Origin: Arenicola marina | Taxonomy: Eukaryota > Annelida > Polychaeta > Arenicolidae | DNA: 64,000 nucleotides | Direction: 5' to 3' | NCBI GenBank assembly: GCA_964019135.1 | Contig: OZ025260.1 | Span: forward strand, 29,816,254-29,880,253 | In this document: piece after piece, positions 56,701 through 64,000 of the stretch | Layout of the letters: the number at the start of each line of letters is the position of its first letter | Position numbering within the stretch: the first letter of the stretch is position 1 | Made by a program: the position numbers and the translations under genes | Notes under the pieces: generated by a model | The model's input: only the letters and a program-made list of their open reading frames with translations | What the model was told of the DNA's origin: nothing | Databases searched by the model: none

Positions 56701-59046
56701 CCGTCCAGCGGGCGAGCAGGGACACCTCCCCGAAGACCCACTGCGACAGGAACAACCAACTGCCGAAGCCGAGTCCGGCAAGCACCCAGTTGGGCGTCAC
56801 CACGCAACCTTTTGACCTTGGCTTCTCTCGCTGCTGTTGCTCGGGACTTTGGTGATCTAAAACAATAATTGCCCATATAGTACTTGGTCTCAATACCACC
56901 ACGCTATGACATCCCACAGGACATGCCTTTCATATTTAGCTTAGACATTTACTCCTAAGGGTGCGTTATGATCACCTACATCAGTACATGTGTGCAGCTC
57001 TAACCCTTACACACGTTAGAATACGAGTGCACTTCACCATGCAACATGGGATGAATCATTTGTACTTAGTAGTCAATAAATAACGACGGTGCAAATGTAG
57101 TTAACCATGGAAGAAATTCAAGAATATCATAAAACAAAAATTAAGCATTAACGCAGAGTCCTGCAAGGAGAGCGGCGTGGAAGCACAAGAAATTCAAGAA
57201 TGTCATAAAATTAAAATAAAGCAATAACGAAGGGTCCTACAATGACAGCGGCGCGGAAGAATATGGAAGAAATTCAAGATTATCATAGGAGCAAAATAAA
57301 GTAATAACCAAGCATCCTAACCAGTGACCTCACCGCTGGTTATTTTGTCTAGCGTGGCCACCACGGCGAGCGCTATGACCAGCGAGTTGGTGCGGGCGCT
57401 CCACCACGTGGGCACGAAGCTGGTGAACCACACCCGGCTGGAGATGAAGGCCATGAGTCCCAGCAGCAGACCCCAGCAGGTCTCCGCCCTGCAACACCAC
57501 ATCGTGTATTAATTACAGCGTGTGAACCTGGCCTGTGTGATATAGGGGTCTGGAAGGGGGGGGGGGGGGTCCAGTGTCCAGTGTCGATTTTTCAAAATTC
57601 TCAGTGTCGAATGTGTCGATTTTTTTTTTTTTTTGGCTAAGTTCAGTGTAGTTTTTTTTCCTATAAATCTGTGTCGATGTCGCTTTTTTTAGATCCTCAG
57701 TGTCGGTATTTGGGGGTCAATGGCGAATGTCGATTTTTCAAACATGCCTGTGTCGCGTGTCGCCATTTACCCCTTCCAGACTCCTTGATATATTGCTACT
57801 GTCCCTCATACAGCAATATATTCCCTGAGAAAGTTTTAGAATCTTTTGAAATTAAATAATGTATTTAGGTTCCCATCATGTGAATATTATCAACAGGAGA
57901 TCCCACTTTGAAATTTATCTCGCAACATACGTTATCAATCCTGGAGATTTATGCAATGCTGTAGTGTAGCACAGCAAACCATGGAAAACCAATAGAAAGA
58001 GACCGCATTGACATCTTCACTAGGGCAGAGATATACAAGGAACTATATTAAAAAGGTGATCATTATGTATAATGCGACAGCCATTTACAACAGATAATTA
58101 ATCATATTTTATGATCCAAGAAATAAATATGTATCTGTATTTGGTATAATATGTACGGTATATAGATGGCTAGTTAAATGGCTAGTTAAATGGACTGACC
58201 TCTGTCTTGGCCGACCCCACAGGGTGACAGTGAGTAGCAGCATGGCACAGGCACAACCCAAGCTCAGAGTCACCAGGCGGCTTAACGTGTCAGGGGCCTG
58301 GGGAAATCATTTATACACAACATAATCTCACTAAGTGCTACCACACAAATATGGACAAATTGGTTAACTAAAAAAAAAAAAACACATATATCAATCTTGT
58401 GAAGAATTCCCTAGATTAATGAATAAAATAGTGGTTGGTTGTATATTGAGGAAGCTTTAACCAATTGTGGCCATATCGCGTCAATAGATCCGCGAAGAAG
58501 AGAGAGTGGAGCCATGTCCCCGCGGGTAACCTCCTACTCTTTGCGAAGAAGGACATGGGATCTTTATCCTGCGACCACACAGACATGGCCACAGCGGGGC
58601 TCGAACCTCCGATCCACGTGCCGTTAGGCTCTCAGGTGGCCAGATCGAGCACCCAGGGCGAGTGCTCTAACCCACTGAGCTATCGGGTCGCCCCCACATC
58701 AAATAGTGAAGTCCATTGCAGTTTAAACTCATACCGGTAAATAGAACTAATTACACGATGGATATTTAGTACTACAGTCATAGCTTTGACACCTTGTATT
58801 GTATAGGCAGTGTGAATGTGGCTGCACTATATACCTGGAAAGAGGCGAGGGCGGCGACAGAGGCCAGTCTCAGCATGGCCGTGACGACCGGGGTCTGACA
58901 GAGCCTCCACAGAGGGCCTATGGACAGCAATAGCGGACTGAAGAGAAAGACGGCAAAGGCCTCATACCCCGAGATCTCCAGCTCGTTCAGCGGGTAGAAC
59001 CAGATCATAGGCGCCAAGGCTTGGAACAGGCACCAAAAGGTGAAAC
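47711..59046 (-). CDS. CWH43: CWH43-like protein, copy B (exon 1 not secure; 648 aa visible)
   Basis: This is a second GPI-anchor-remodelling family member, convergent with copy A. Exons in gene order are 59046-58835, 58297-58200, 57488-57334, 56856-56658, 56321-56182, 55529-55293, 54042-53963, 53470-53374, 52033-51898, 51614-51550, 50589-50448, 48947-48798, 48318-48163 and 47792-47711. After two leading bases they give 1947 nt in one frame, including the stop. All junctions are GT-AG, and no internal stop was seen. The membrane half ([13 protein letters not shown] to [12 protein letters not shown]) and the EEP-like half ([44 protein letters not shown]) are both kept. Exon 2 opens in the same codon phase as in copy A, so a first exon must lie above 59046. 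A weak candidate is 59733-59721 (ATG, four codons, then G|GTAAAT). The coding sequence looks intact, so this is probably a working paralog and not a pseudogene. Confidence 0.91.
48163..48318 (-). CDS. CWH43: CWH43-B exon 13
   Basis: On the minus strand the acceptor is GTTACAG and the donor is CTCCAG|GTACAG. The exon encodes [30 protein letters not shown] and KEVHFSS. Confidence 0.94.
48543..48574 (+). repeat. SINE tail fragment in the CWH43-B exon 12-13 intron
   Basis: GGTTAAAGCGTCCTGAAAAT followed by ACAACC matches the 3' end of the SINE family (GTTAAGGCGTCCTGAATATACAACC). Only about 30 bp remain. Confidence 0.6.
48798..48947 (-). CDS. CWH43: CWH43-B exon 12
   Basis: On the minus strand the acceptor is TTACACAG and the donor is CAGAG|GTGGGT. 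The exon encodes [36 protein letters not shown] and MYRGLQR. It is closer to the human wording ([14 protein letters not shown]) than copy A is. Confidence 0.94.
49010..49575 (-). repeat. 21-bp minisatellite in the CWH43-B exon 11-12 intron
   Basis: The + strand unit is CAGCGCTACAGCCTTATAGGT, about 26 copies, with variants CCATATGGG and CCATACGGG. A period divisible by three and no stops in most frames give long open frames on both strands (for example 49028-49582 and 48894-49640). These are artefacts of the repeat. The array ends about 60 bp before the exon 12 acceptor. Confidence 0.93.
49640..50447 (-). repeat. 21-bp minisatellite seeded by the exon 11 donor of CWH43-B
   Basis: On the coding strand exon 11 ends CAGGC|GTAAGGCTAAC, and the array repeats ATAGGCGTAAGGCTAACGG with variants GGCGTGAGAC and GGCGTAATGC. 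There are about 38 units of 21 bp, so the donor-like GGC|GTRAG recurs throughout. A 322-bp higher-order duplication is visible: the stretch from about 49779 matches that from about 50101. Confidence 0.92.
50448..50589 (-). CDS. CWH43: CWH43-B exon 11
   Basis: On the minus strand the acceptor is TGTCGCAG and the donor is CAGGC|GTAAGG. The exon encodes [20 protein letters not shown] and [16 protein letters not shown]. One Asp of the usual DDLDR is replaced (DVMDR). Arrays overlap both the acceptor and the donor. Confidence 0.93.
50585..51312 (-). repeat. 24/28-bp minisatellite seeded by the exon 11 acceptor of CWH43-B
   Basis: On the coding strand each unit reads CTGTGTGTCGCAGGTCTCTG then TCACTCTG, and the true acceptor is TGTGTCGCAG|GTGAGC. 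The 3' splice site, including its pyrimidine tract, is therefore copied about 26-28 times just upstream of the exon. Units are 28 bp, with 24-bp variants lacking GAGT. Open frames of 250-300 codons across it are repeat artefacts. Confidence 0.93.
51550..51614 (-). CDS. CWH43: CWH43-B exon 10
   Basis: On the minus strand the acceptor is TTTTTCAG and the donor is ATGG|GTAAGT. The exon encodes [20 protein letters not shown]. It is 65 nt, as in copy A. Confidence 0.94.
51898..52033 (-). CDS. CWH43: CWH43-B exon 9 (catalytic-type ESD motif)
   Basis: On the minus strand the acceptor is CCCTCCAG and the donor is TGGGG|GTGAGT. The exon encodes [28 protein letters not shown] and [13 protein letters not shown]. 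The Glu and Asp of ESDAS are kept. It is 136 nt, as in copy A. Confidence 0.95.
52320..53412 (-). repeat. 40-bp minisatellite seeded by the exon 8 end of CWH43-B
   Basis: On the coding strand the unit is CAGTCTGGAGCGGGGAGCCC then AGCTCATCAACGACTCAGGT. It copies the last 36 nt or so of exon 8 ([12 protein letters not shown]) and its donor TCAG|GTCAGT. There are about 27 units. The unit is free of stops in all three frames except in variants reading GCTAATCAAC, so some downstream donors could in principle add codons. Confidence 0.95.
53374..53470 (-). CDS. CWH43: CWH43-B exon 8
   Basis: On the minus strand the acceptor is CTCCCCCAG and the first donor is GACTCAG|GTCAGT. The exon encodes [20 protein letters not shown] and then [12 protein letters not shown]. 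The codons from SLERG onward and the donor form the unit of the 40-bp array, so the true exon end could be at any of many equivalent donors. Confidence 0.9.
53963..54042 (-). CDS. CWH43: CWH43-B exon 7
   Basis: On the minus strand the acceptor is GATTTCAG and the donor is GACAAG|GTATCG. The exon encodes [20 protein letters not shown] and QFSRPDK. It is 80 nt, exactly as in copy A, but its donor carries no array. Confidence 0.91.
54765..55335 (-). repeat. 75-bp minisatellite copying the 3' part of CWH43-B exon 6 and its donor
   Basis: CCTGTCAATATGGCCGCTCC recurs at 54774, 54891, 54966, 55041, 55144, 55217 and 55292; the last is the genuine donor. Each unit carries about 64 nt of exon ([20 protein letters not shown]) and GTGAGTGAG of intron. 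Spacings are 75 bp except where AGCCAGTCGCTGAC is further multiplied. Read-through gives TGA directly after the donor. Confidence 0.93.
55293..55529 (-). CDS. CWH43: CWH43-B exon 6
   Basis: On the minus strand the acceptor is TGTACAG and the donor is GACAG|GTGAGT. The exon encodes [44 protein letters not shown] and IGAAILTG. Arrays touch both edges: a 13-bp-type array at the acceptor, and a 75-bp array copying the last 64 nt or so plus the donor. Confidence 0.93.
55530..55840 (-). repeat. TGTACACTGTTTG-type minisatellite abutting the exon 6 acceptor of CWH43-B
   Basis: On the + strand it is a run of CAGTGTACACAAA (13 bp) mixed with CAGAGTATACAGTGTACAC. On the coding strand the last part-unit becomes the acceptor TTTGTGTACAG. 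Open frames here, such as 55285-55824 minus, join the array to the real exon 6 and are not separate genes. Confidence 0.9.
56182..56321 (-). CDS. CWH43: CWH43-B exon 5
   Basis: On the minus strand the acceptor is GTCTACAG and the donor is GCCG|GTAGGT. The exon encodes [20 protein letters not shown] and then [12 protein letters not shown]. It has D where copy A and vertebrates have H in YLHTW. Confidence 0.9.
56440..56665 (-). repeat. 39-bp minisatellite copying the exon 4 end and donor of CWH43-B
   Basis: CAGGGGTAGGG recurs at 56505, 56544, 56583, 56622 and 56661, always 39 bp apart, plus one worn unit near 56460. On the coding strand each unit holds CCCTACCCCTGGGGGTGAGT, that is PYPWG and the donor. 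Units are nearly identical, which suggests recent expansion. Confidence 0.95.
56658..56856 (-). CDS. CWH43: CWH43-B exon 4
   Basis: On the minus strand the acceptor is TGTTTTAG and the donor is TGGGG|GTGAGT. A Gln/Arg/Lys linker is followed by [30 protein letters not shown] and [10 protein letters not shown]. The exon end and donor are repeated five times in the 39-bp array downstream. Confidence 0.93.
57334..57488 (-). CDS. CWH43: CWH43-B exon 3
   Basis: On the minus strand the acceptor is TGTTGCAG and the donor is AGCG|GTGAGG. The exon encodes [34 protein letters not shown] and ATLDKITS. It is the same length (155 nt) as exon 3 of copy A. Confidence 0.93.
57546..57783. mobile_element. Short TIR element, TGTCGATTTTTC family, copy 3
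   Basis: The ends are GTCTGGAAGGGG and CCCCTTCCAGAC, a 12-bp inverted pair. The inside has four TGTCGATTTTT-type runs and GTGTCGCGTGTCGCCATTTA. It has no coding capacity and lies in the CWH43-B exon 2-3 intron, so both paralogs carry this family in a 5' intron. Confidence 0.7.
58200..58297 (-). CDS. CWH43: CWH43-B exon 2, second part
   Basis: On the minus strand the acceptor is TCCCCAG and the donor is ACAGAG|GTCAGT. The exon encodes [20 protein letters not shown] and then TLWGRPRQR. It is collinear with [15 protein letters not shown] to SAYQR of copy A exon 2. Confidence 0.9.
58433..58695 (-). repeat. tRNA-derived SINE in the CWH43-B intron between the two parts of exon 2
   Basis: It has the same body as the 30399 copy, with GGCCATGTCTGTGTGGTCGC and CGCAAAGAGTAGGAGGTTAC on the minus strand. 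The GCTCAGTGGGTTAGAGCAC head is near 58680. An insertion of about 9 bp separates it from the others near 58643. Confidence 0.87.
58835..59046 (-). CDS. CWH43: CWH43-B exon 2, first part
   Basis: On the minus strand the acceptor is TTTCAG and the donor is TTTCCAG|GTATAT. The exon encodes [30 protein letters not shown] and AALASFQ. It ends in phase 0 at a position where copy A has no intron. Confidence 0.91.
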
Positions 59047-59095
59047 CTGAAACATATACATCATGTATATATATATATATATAAACATAAGTTTG

Positions 59096-59304
59096 GGTTG
59101 TATATTCAGTACGCTTTAAATAGTCCCTGGGGGTGTATATATAACCCCCTACTCTTTGCGAAGAAGGACATGAGATCTTTATCCTGCGATGACACAGACA
59201 TGGCCACAGCGGGGCTATCGAACCATCGATCCACGTGCCGTTAGGCTCTCAGGTGGCCAGAGCACTCAAGGCGAGCGCTCTAACCCACTGAGCTATCGGG
59301 GTAG
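59096..59304 (-). repeat. tRNA-derived SINE with an internal deletion, upstream of CWH43-B exon 2
   Basis: The tail GGTTGTATATTCAGTACGC and the tRNA-like head (TAGCTCAGTGGGTTAGAGCG on the minus strand) are both present. About 50 bp of the middle is missing compared with the 58433 copy. Confidence 0.82.
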
Positions 59305-60651
59305 ACTAAGTTCAGCGTTTGTTTCATGCGGTGGAGGGTGGGGCCGCGATACCAATGTAACCACTATTGTAAGAATAAGATTAGGAATAAATTAGATTTA
59401 GTTATAGTCACATAGTGAAATAAGGTTGTGTGAGGTTTCATGTGGTAGGGCCCGGTTATAGCTTTGAATCCAGTGGTGAGCATGCAGGTATATAGCTTTG
59501 TTTTCAGTGGTAACCAGGTAATAGGCCGGCGGGCCCATCACCTTGGTGTATGCAATGTCTACAGCTGCCGCCGCATATGGTGAGTCCAGCCAGATAAAAG
59601 GCCGCTCGTATCCAGTAGCCTGTATGCATTCAGCTTGTGAAAGGCTACAATTGTAAATTCTATGTCTCTAGGTGGGGTGGGGGGAGGGAGGGGGGGGGGT
59701 GCAGGGGCAGGGTCATTTACCAGCTGTGGACATGTCCCTCAAACAAGCTAAGCTGTCAGCCTTGCTCACATTGACCTCCACATGAAACGTTCTTTATTTG
59801 AATGTGTGTATGAAGGGCAAACAGCGAATTTGTGCAGTACCTTTTCAGTTGGTTTACACTGCCGTAACTATATATCTAGGTACTTGGTCCTGAACAATTA
59901 TGCTGCCATATAGTCTATGTATGTTTTACTTAATCCATTTATTTGGGTTGTAGAATATAGCAGTTATTATATTAATTCTTTTTTTTTTCCTTGACATTGA
60001 TTTTGCCAAGGGCCTTTGTGAGATTAATTAATAACTGCACCACTAGCTGAGTCAAAACAATATAAATTTATATTTTTTGTGTTAGGTTCAAAGATCAGGA
60101 ACATATAGGAATGTCTTAGCTCTCCCTATCAGTGCTTGCTTCCCCAGGCAAGGTCTTCAACTTTGTAACTCTTCAATGTATCAAAAATACAGCCTCTTTC
60201 ATAATTTTCCGCCTATGTCATCCAAACGTTTTTGAAACAAATCATTAATAGAATACATCTTGTGATAATTTTTTCGTGAAGTGGATGTTATGAAGATTTG
60301 TGTGAATACAGGGCCTGCTGCACAGTCCCCTGTCCAGAAATGTTGTACCTTCCCATGGATGTTGTTATTTCAAATATATATTTTGCAAATATGTGAATGC
60401 AGATTATCAGAATATCCTTAGTACCACTTGAATGATATGAATAGGCAGCAAATGACCAGAGAACAACATTTTCTAAAGGCACAAAGGTTAAGAAATGGTA
60501 TCTTTTGGTATTACAGTTGGCATCTTAGAACAGCTAGGGCTCAAAACCAGCATGCCTTCCCACAGTTAACAAACTCTTTTCACTTATCTGACTATATGTA
60601 ATTGTTGAACCTTTCTGAAAATAATCCTGATTAAGTAAAATATTGTGAATA

Positions 60652-61512
60652 CAGTAATTTCCGAGGTATATGTCGCACCGGTGTATAAGTCGCACCCACC
60701 GATTTTGAGAAATATTGAGAATTGAGCTGTATATAAGTCGCACTGATGTATAAGTCGCACCTACGGTGTGAGATTTGCCTGCGCTTTGAAGCACTATGTG
60801 CATGACACTGCAGTTGAAATTGCGTTATATCGACTTGTGAATGCTATTTATATTACCATATATGCCCACTTTAACCATTGCCCATAGTTTAATACAGCGT
60901 TCACACCAAAAGTGGCTTCCTGTGCTAATTTTTGTTATCAAAGGCTGTAAGAACAGATGGACCTGTGTTTCTTCGATATGTACTCGGAGCACAGTTTCAG
61001 CGGCACCGGCTGAACACCCCGCTGCTAACAGTCAACCAAAAGAGCAGGGCGAGTCAATTGTCGTATTGTTTATACAGGTGGTTGGCGCGTCGCATGGTCA
61101 GTGAAGCCATGTGGCATTGGAGGGGGTGGAGTGAGGTGTCAGTCATCGTCGGGGCCCTTGTGCCCAATTTTGACTTGACTCAGAGTGGCGTGGCATGGCT
61201 CGGGAAGCAGCATTCAATGGTCTTAACTTGATACAGTTAGCTGCCGTCTTAGACAAATTGGGACAGACAGAACCTTAATAAACGTGTCGGTGCAAATGGG
61301 CAGTGGAACCACGCCAGAGTAATTTGCTTCTTCAGCCGGATGGGACTTATGATAGGTGGCGACGGTGCATCAGCGACTTCCGATCTCCCGGCCAGCCAAG
61401 TTGGTTGGGAGAGGGGAGGAAGGGGGTTCTGAGAGACAACTTCGACTTGAGCCATATATAAGTCGCACCAGTGTATAAATCCCACCTCTCGGACACGAGG
61501 AAAATGGTTTAC
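60652..61512. mobile_element. Probable pogo/Tigger-like DNA transposon remnant
   Basis: The left end, after a TA, reads CAGTAATTTCCGAGGTATAT then GTCGCACCGGTGTATAAGTC. The right end carries the inverted match CACCAGTGTATAAATCCCAC with CTCTCGG. CAGTAATTTCC next to TA is the style of pogo/Tigger ends. Open frames inside (60932-61231) show no clear transposase motif. The right boundary is approximate. Confidence 0.5.
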
Positions 61513-64000
61513 TTAATTGATATCACTGGGAAGAGGCTAATTAAGAGACTCTACTTGGCAGTCTGGTATGCATGGAATATAGACAAAAGAAATCTTGCAT
61601 GATTCAAGGACTGATTCTTATTTGTATTTAGACTTCTTTAGTTTGGGCGGGAAAGAGCTTGATATACAACTTTAATTATTACCTATATATAGTGATGAGT
61701 CAAACAATTCCCACTACCCTTGGTTAGAGGGATCACCCCTTTAGCCGTAAAGATAGCCATAGAGAGGTCCACTCCAGCTGAGGATCAAACTGGCCCCCAT
61801 TACATATACAATACTGATCATGCAAGAATAGAGATGAGATCAGCTTACATATTACTCCATTACTTATACCTTATTATTATTATTTGCTTATCATAATACA
61901 TGTTGTGAGCTCTAATATATGGAAGCTAGATCAATAGTTATCTTGATTTCAATAAATAATCTGCATATAGCTGACCTGCTGCCTATTGCTTCGGTTGAAG
62001 AATTAAGTGTTTCACCAGACACAAAGCCTTCGGGTTGTGGGCTTTACCACCCACTAGGTTAAGAAAGAAGTCTAGCCAAAACAGCTGTGAACAGCATTAA
62101 TGGAATTTGACTTTATGTGATAACCTTTGCTTCTCCATCCAGTCTGGAGGTGACATTCAAAGAATGACAGATGCAGTGGTCAGGTAGATAGTAAGTGCTA
62201 TGATGTGTAGCTTTGACAACCAAGCCCCCTACACTAGGGTATTTAAAATATGTACCTTTTTGTCAAAGATATATGATGTGTAAAGCTCTGATATCAAACC
62301 CACCACCAAGGTGAAGGTTTTGAATAGCAAAACACTTTTCTTATCAGGAGAAAGGGACTCAAAAAGTATTGTACTTTTCAACACCATTACCATGGTGGTG
62401 GTTTTGATGTCAGAGCTATATATGATGTGATGACTGATGTTTGGGGGTGGGGCAAGGTGGGAGTCATGTTCCTAGATCACGAAGAATAAATTTCTTTTTT
62501 TTTCCCAGGTCACAATGAATAAAAAAAAAAATTTTTCCCAGGTCACAATGAATTAAAAGCAGAACTCTCTGCATGCAATGGAAGGACGAATACACGATTG
62601 ACGATTTCCAGATTCACCCTCCACCCCCCTAACTATAAGTTGTAGACAAGTTAGTCCTGCAAGCAAGCCGCTGTGGCTACCACCAACAGTTCCGCGACTG
62701 GACCCATATCGGAGCAGACTACATTACATTACATCTATGGAACTATAGACAAGTGTGAGCAGCCAGGTCAGTGAGCGCATTTCTTTGGTACCCCGGGTGT
62801 ATCCCTACGGTGGACCGAATATGCACATTACGCATCGGTTCATGGTCCGACACTTCTTTCACCCGGGTATGGATGCGTGCGCATGCATTCGGTATGCCGA
62901 TGTGCCCCGTTCTAAACAGCACGGGGCATTTGGGAGAAGATGGCGGCTAATTGAAATGTAATGAGAGTAGGTTGGTTCCAGTGCCTTAATGTGAACCGGA
63001 TGTGAACGGTGTGTGCATTTGAAGCCATTTCATTGGAAGGCATATCCCTATCGGCATACTCGGAAGTTTCCTGTCACGTGTTGCGGGCCCTGGGCGGGAT
63101 ACCGAACCTGGCCCAAAGAAATGCACCCAGTCGGGCCAGTGCCAGTGGGTGAGCAGGTGAGGCCGGGGGTGTGTCGGCCGGGCAACAACCATCTTACCGA
63201 GCACTGTCTCTCGCACACAAACTCTGAAACCGTCCATTCTGTTGTTATCTTGGTCGACAAACGCTGTCAAAGTAGATACGGCTGGCGATCGTTGCTCGGA
63301 TGTACATCTACATGCACTGTGTCATGTTTATGAACATCGGAAGTAGTTTAGTTTCACTCTTGACAGCCGCGGTAGCAACGTCACTAATGACCGAAAACAA
63401 CGTGTGCAACCGACATTCTGCTTACAAACGTTTGCGGCCGCTGCACGGCGCCACTGCATGTTTTCTGTCTTATATACGAGTCCGTTATGAAACACTGCCA
63501 CCACTTACCCCGCATTTACCTCTCTTTTGGTGAGGACACACCTCGAAGTACGAAATAGGTAACGCAGGAATACACAAGAAAGCCACACTTTCGCACGAGA
63601 TGCATCAGTTTGGCCAAGACAGACAAAGTGTATTCATACATTATTATTATTATTATTATGTTATCAAGCAGGGCGCTTTAACCTCGGTAGGTAAAATGGC
63701 GACAATGGAAAGGGACAAGGTAGAGAGCCAGGCATGTGTCGATGGTTGGGGGGGGGGGGGGGAGGGGGTAATTGGTCTTTGCAAAACAAGACGGAAAAAC
63801 AAAGAAAAAAGACAAGCCTCGGTTTTTGCAACATCTCTGGGGCACGGGTAGATACCCAATCTTTAAAGTGTCTTGGTTTTTCGTCAGTCCCTTCTGAAAA
63901 CATGTTTACTTTGTATCTGATTGCATTGACCACGTTAGGCCTACTGTTGTCTTTCCCATTATTTCTTTACTGACCTCGCGCAGTTGACCGATAGTAGACA
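61513..64000. other. No gene recognised at the right end
   Basis: A GC-richer stretch at 62760-63300 with short open frames and AGATGGCGGC (YY1-type word, about 62938) could be near a transcription start. No exon can be defended. 63688-63712 encodes MATMERDK before a GT, but has no support. Confidence 0.35.

Noticed and set aside
62755-63333. Short overlapping frames in the GC-richer right end
   Set aside because: They are open on both strands, carry no domain and have no credible splice partners.
63688-63712. Possible first exon MATMERDK before a GT on the plus strand
   Set aside because: No downstream exon is in the window, the donor GTAGAG is only moderate, and no promoter evidence exists.

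Overview
This is eukaryotic, almost certainly animal, nuclear DNA. It has split genes with GT-AG introns, two non-LTR retrotransposons, tRNA-derived SINEs and many tandem repeats. The best guess is a lancelet (Branchiostoma or a relative). The reason is that many minisatellites sit exactly on exon edges and repeat the splice site itself; from memory, this was reported for amphioxus introns (called 'mirages' at the Adh locus). The species is an inference and was not tested by a search.

The only host genes I can support are two paralogous CWH43 (PGAP2-interacting protein) genes arranged tail to tail. CWH43-A is on the + strand, from an ATG at 25555 to a stop at 45194: 14 coding exons, 2067 nt, 688 residues. 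CWH43-B is on the - strand, from exon 2 at 59046 to a stop at 47711: 14 visible exons and 648 residues, with exon 1 not securely found. All exons join in frame through GT-AG junctions, and both products keep the N-terminal multi-membrane-span half and the C-terminal endonuclease/exonuclease/phosphatase-like half. The family acts on the lipid part of GPI anchors in the secretory pathway. B has one extra intron, and A has a longer C-terminus.

The striking feature is the introns. At least ten minisatellites (unit lengths from about 13 to 75 bp) begin at or overlap an exon boundary. Several copy the 5' splice site in each unit, one copies the 3' splice site, and two start at the stop codons. The largest is a 53-bp repeat of about 162 units (31622-40219) that carries CAG|GTAGAG in nearly every unit. 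The two paralogs carry arrays in mostly different introns, so the arrays arose after the duplication.

Region by region. 1-22.6 kb has no recognisable host gene. It holds diverged direct repeats of several blocks, a LINE with endonuclease and reverse transcriptase (6.1-9.4 kb, -), and a 5'-truncated L1/Tx1-like LINE with a 13-bp target duplication (12.84-15.01 kb, -). 22.6-25.5 kb holds purine-rich and poly-C/poly-G tracts and a 36-bp minisatellite. 25.5-45.2 kb is CWH43-A. 45.2-47.7 kb is the convergent spacer, with an array at each stop codon. 47.7-59.05 kb is CWH43-B. 59.05-64 kb is upstream DNA with a SINE and a probable pogo/Tigger-like remnant.
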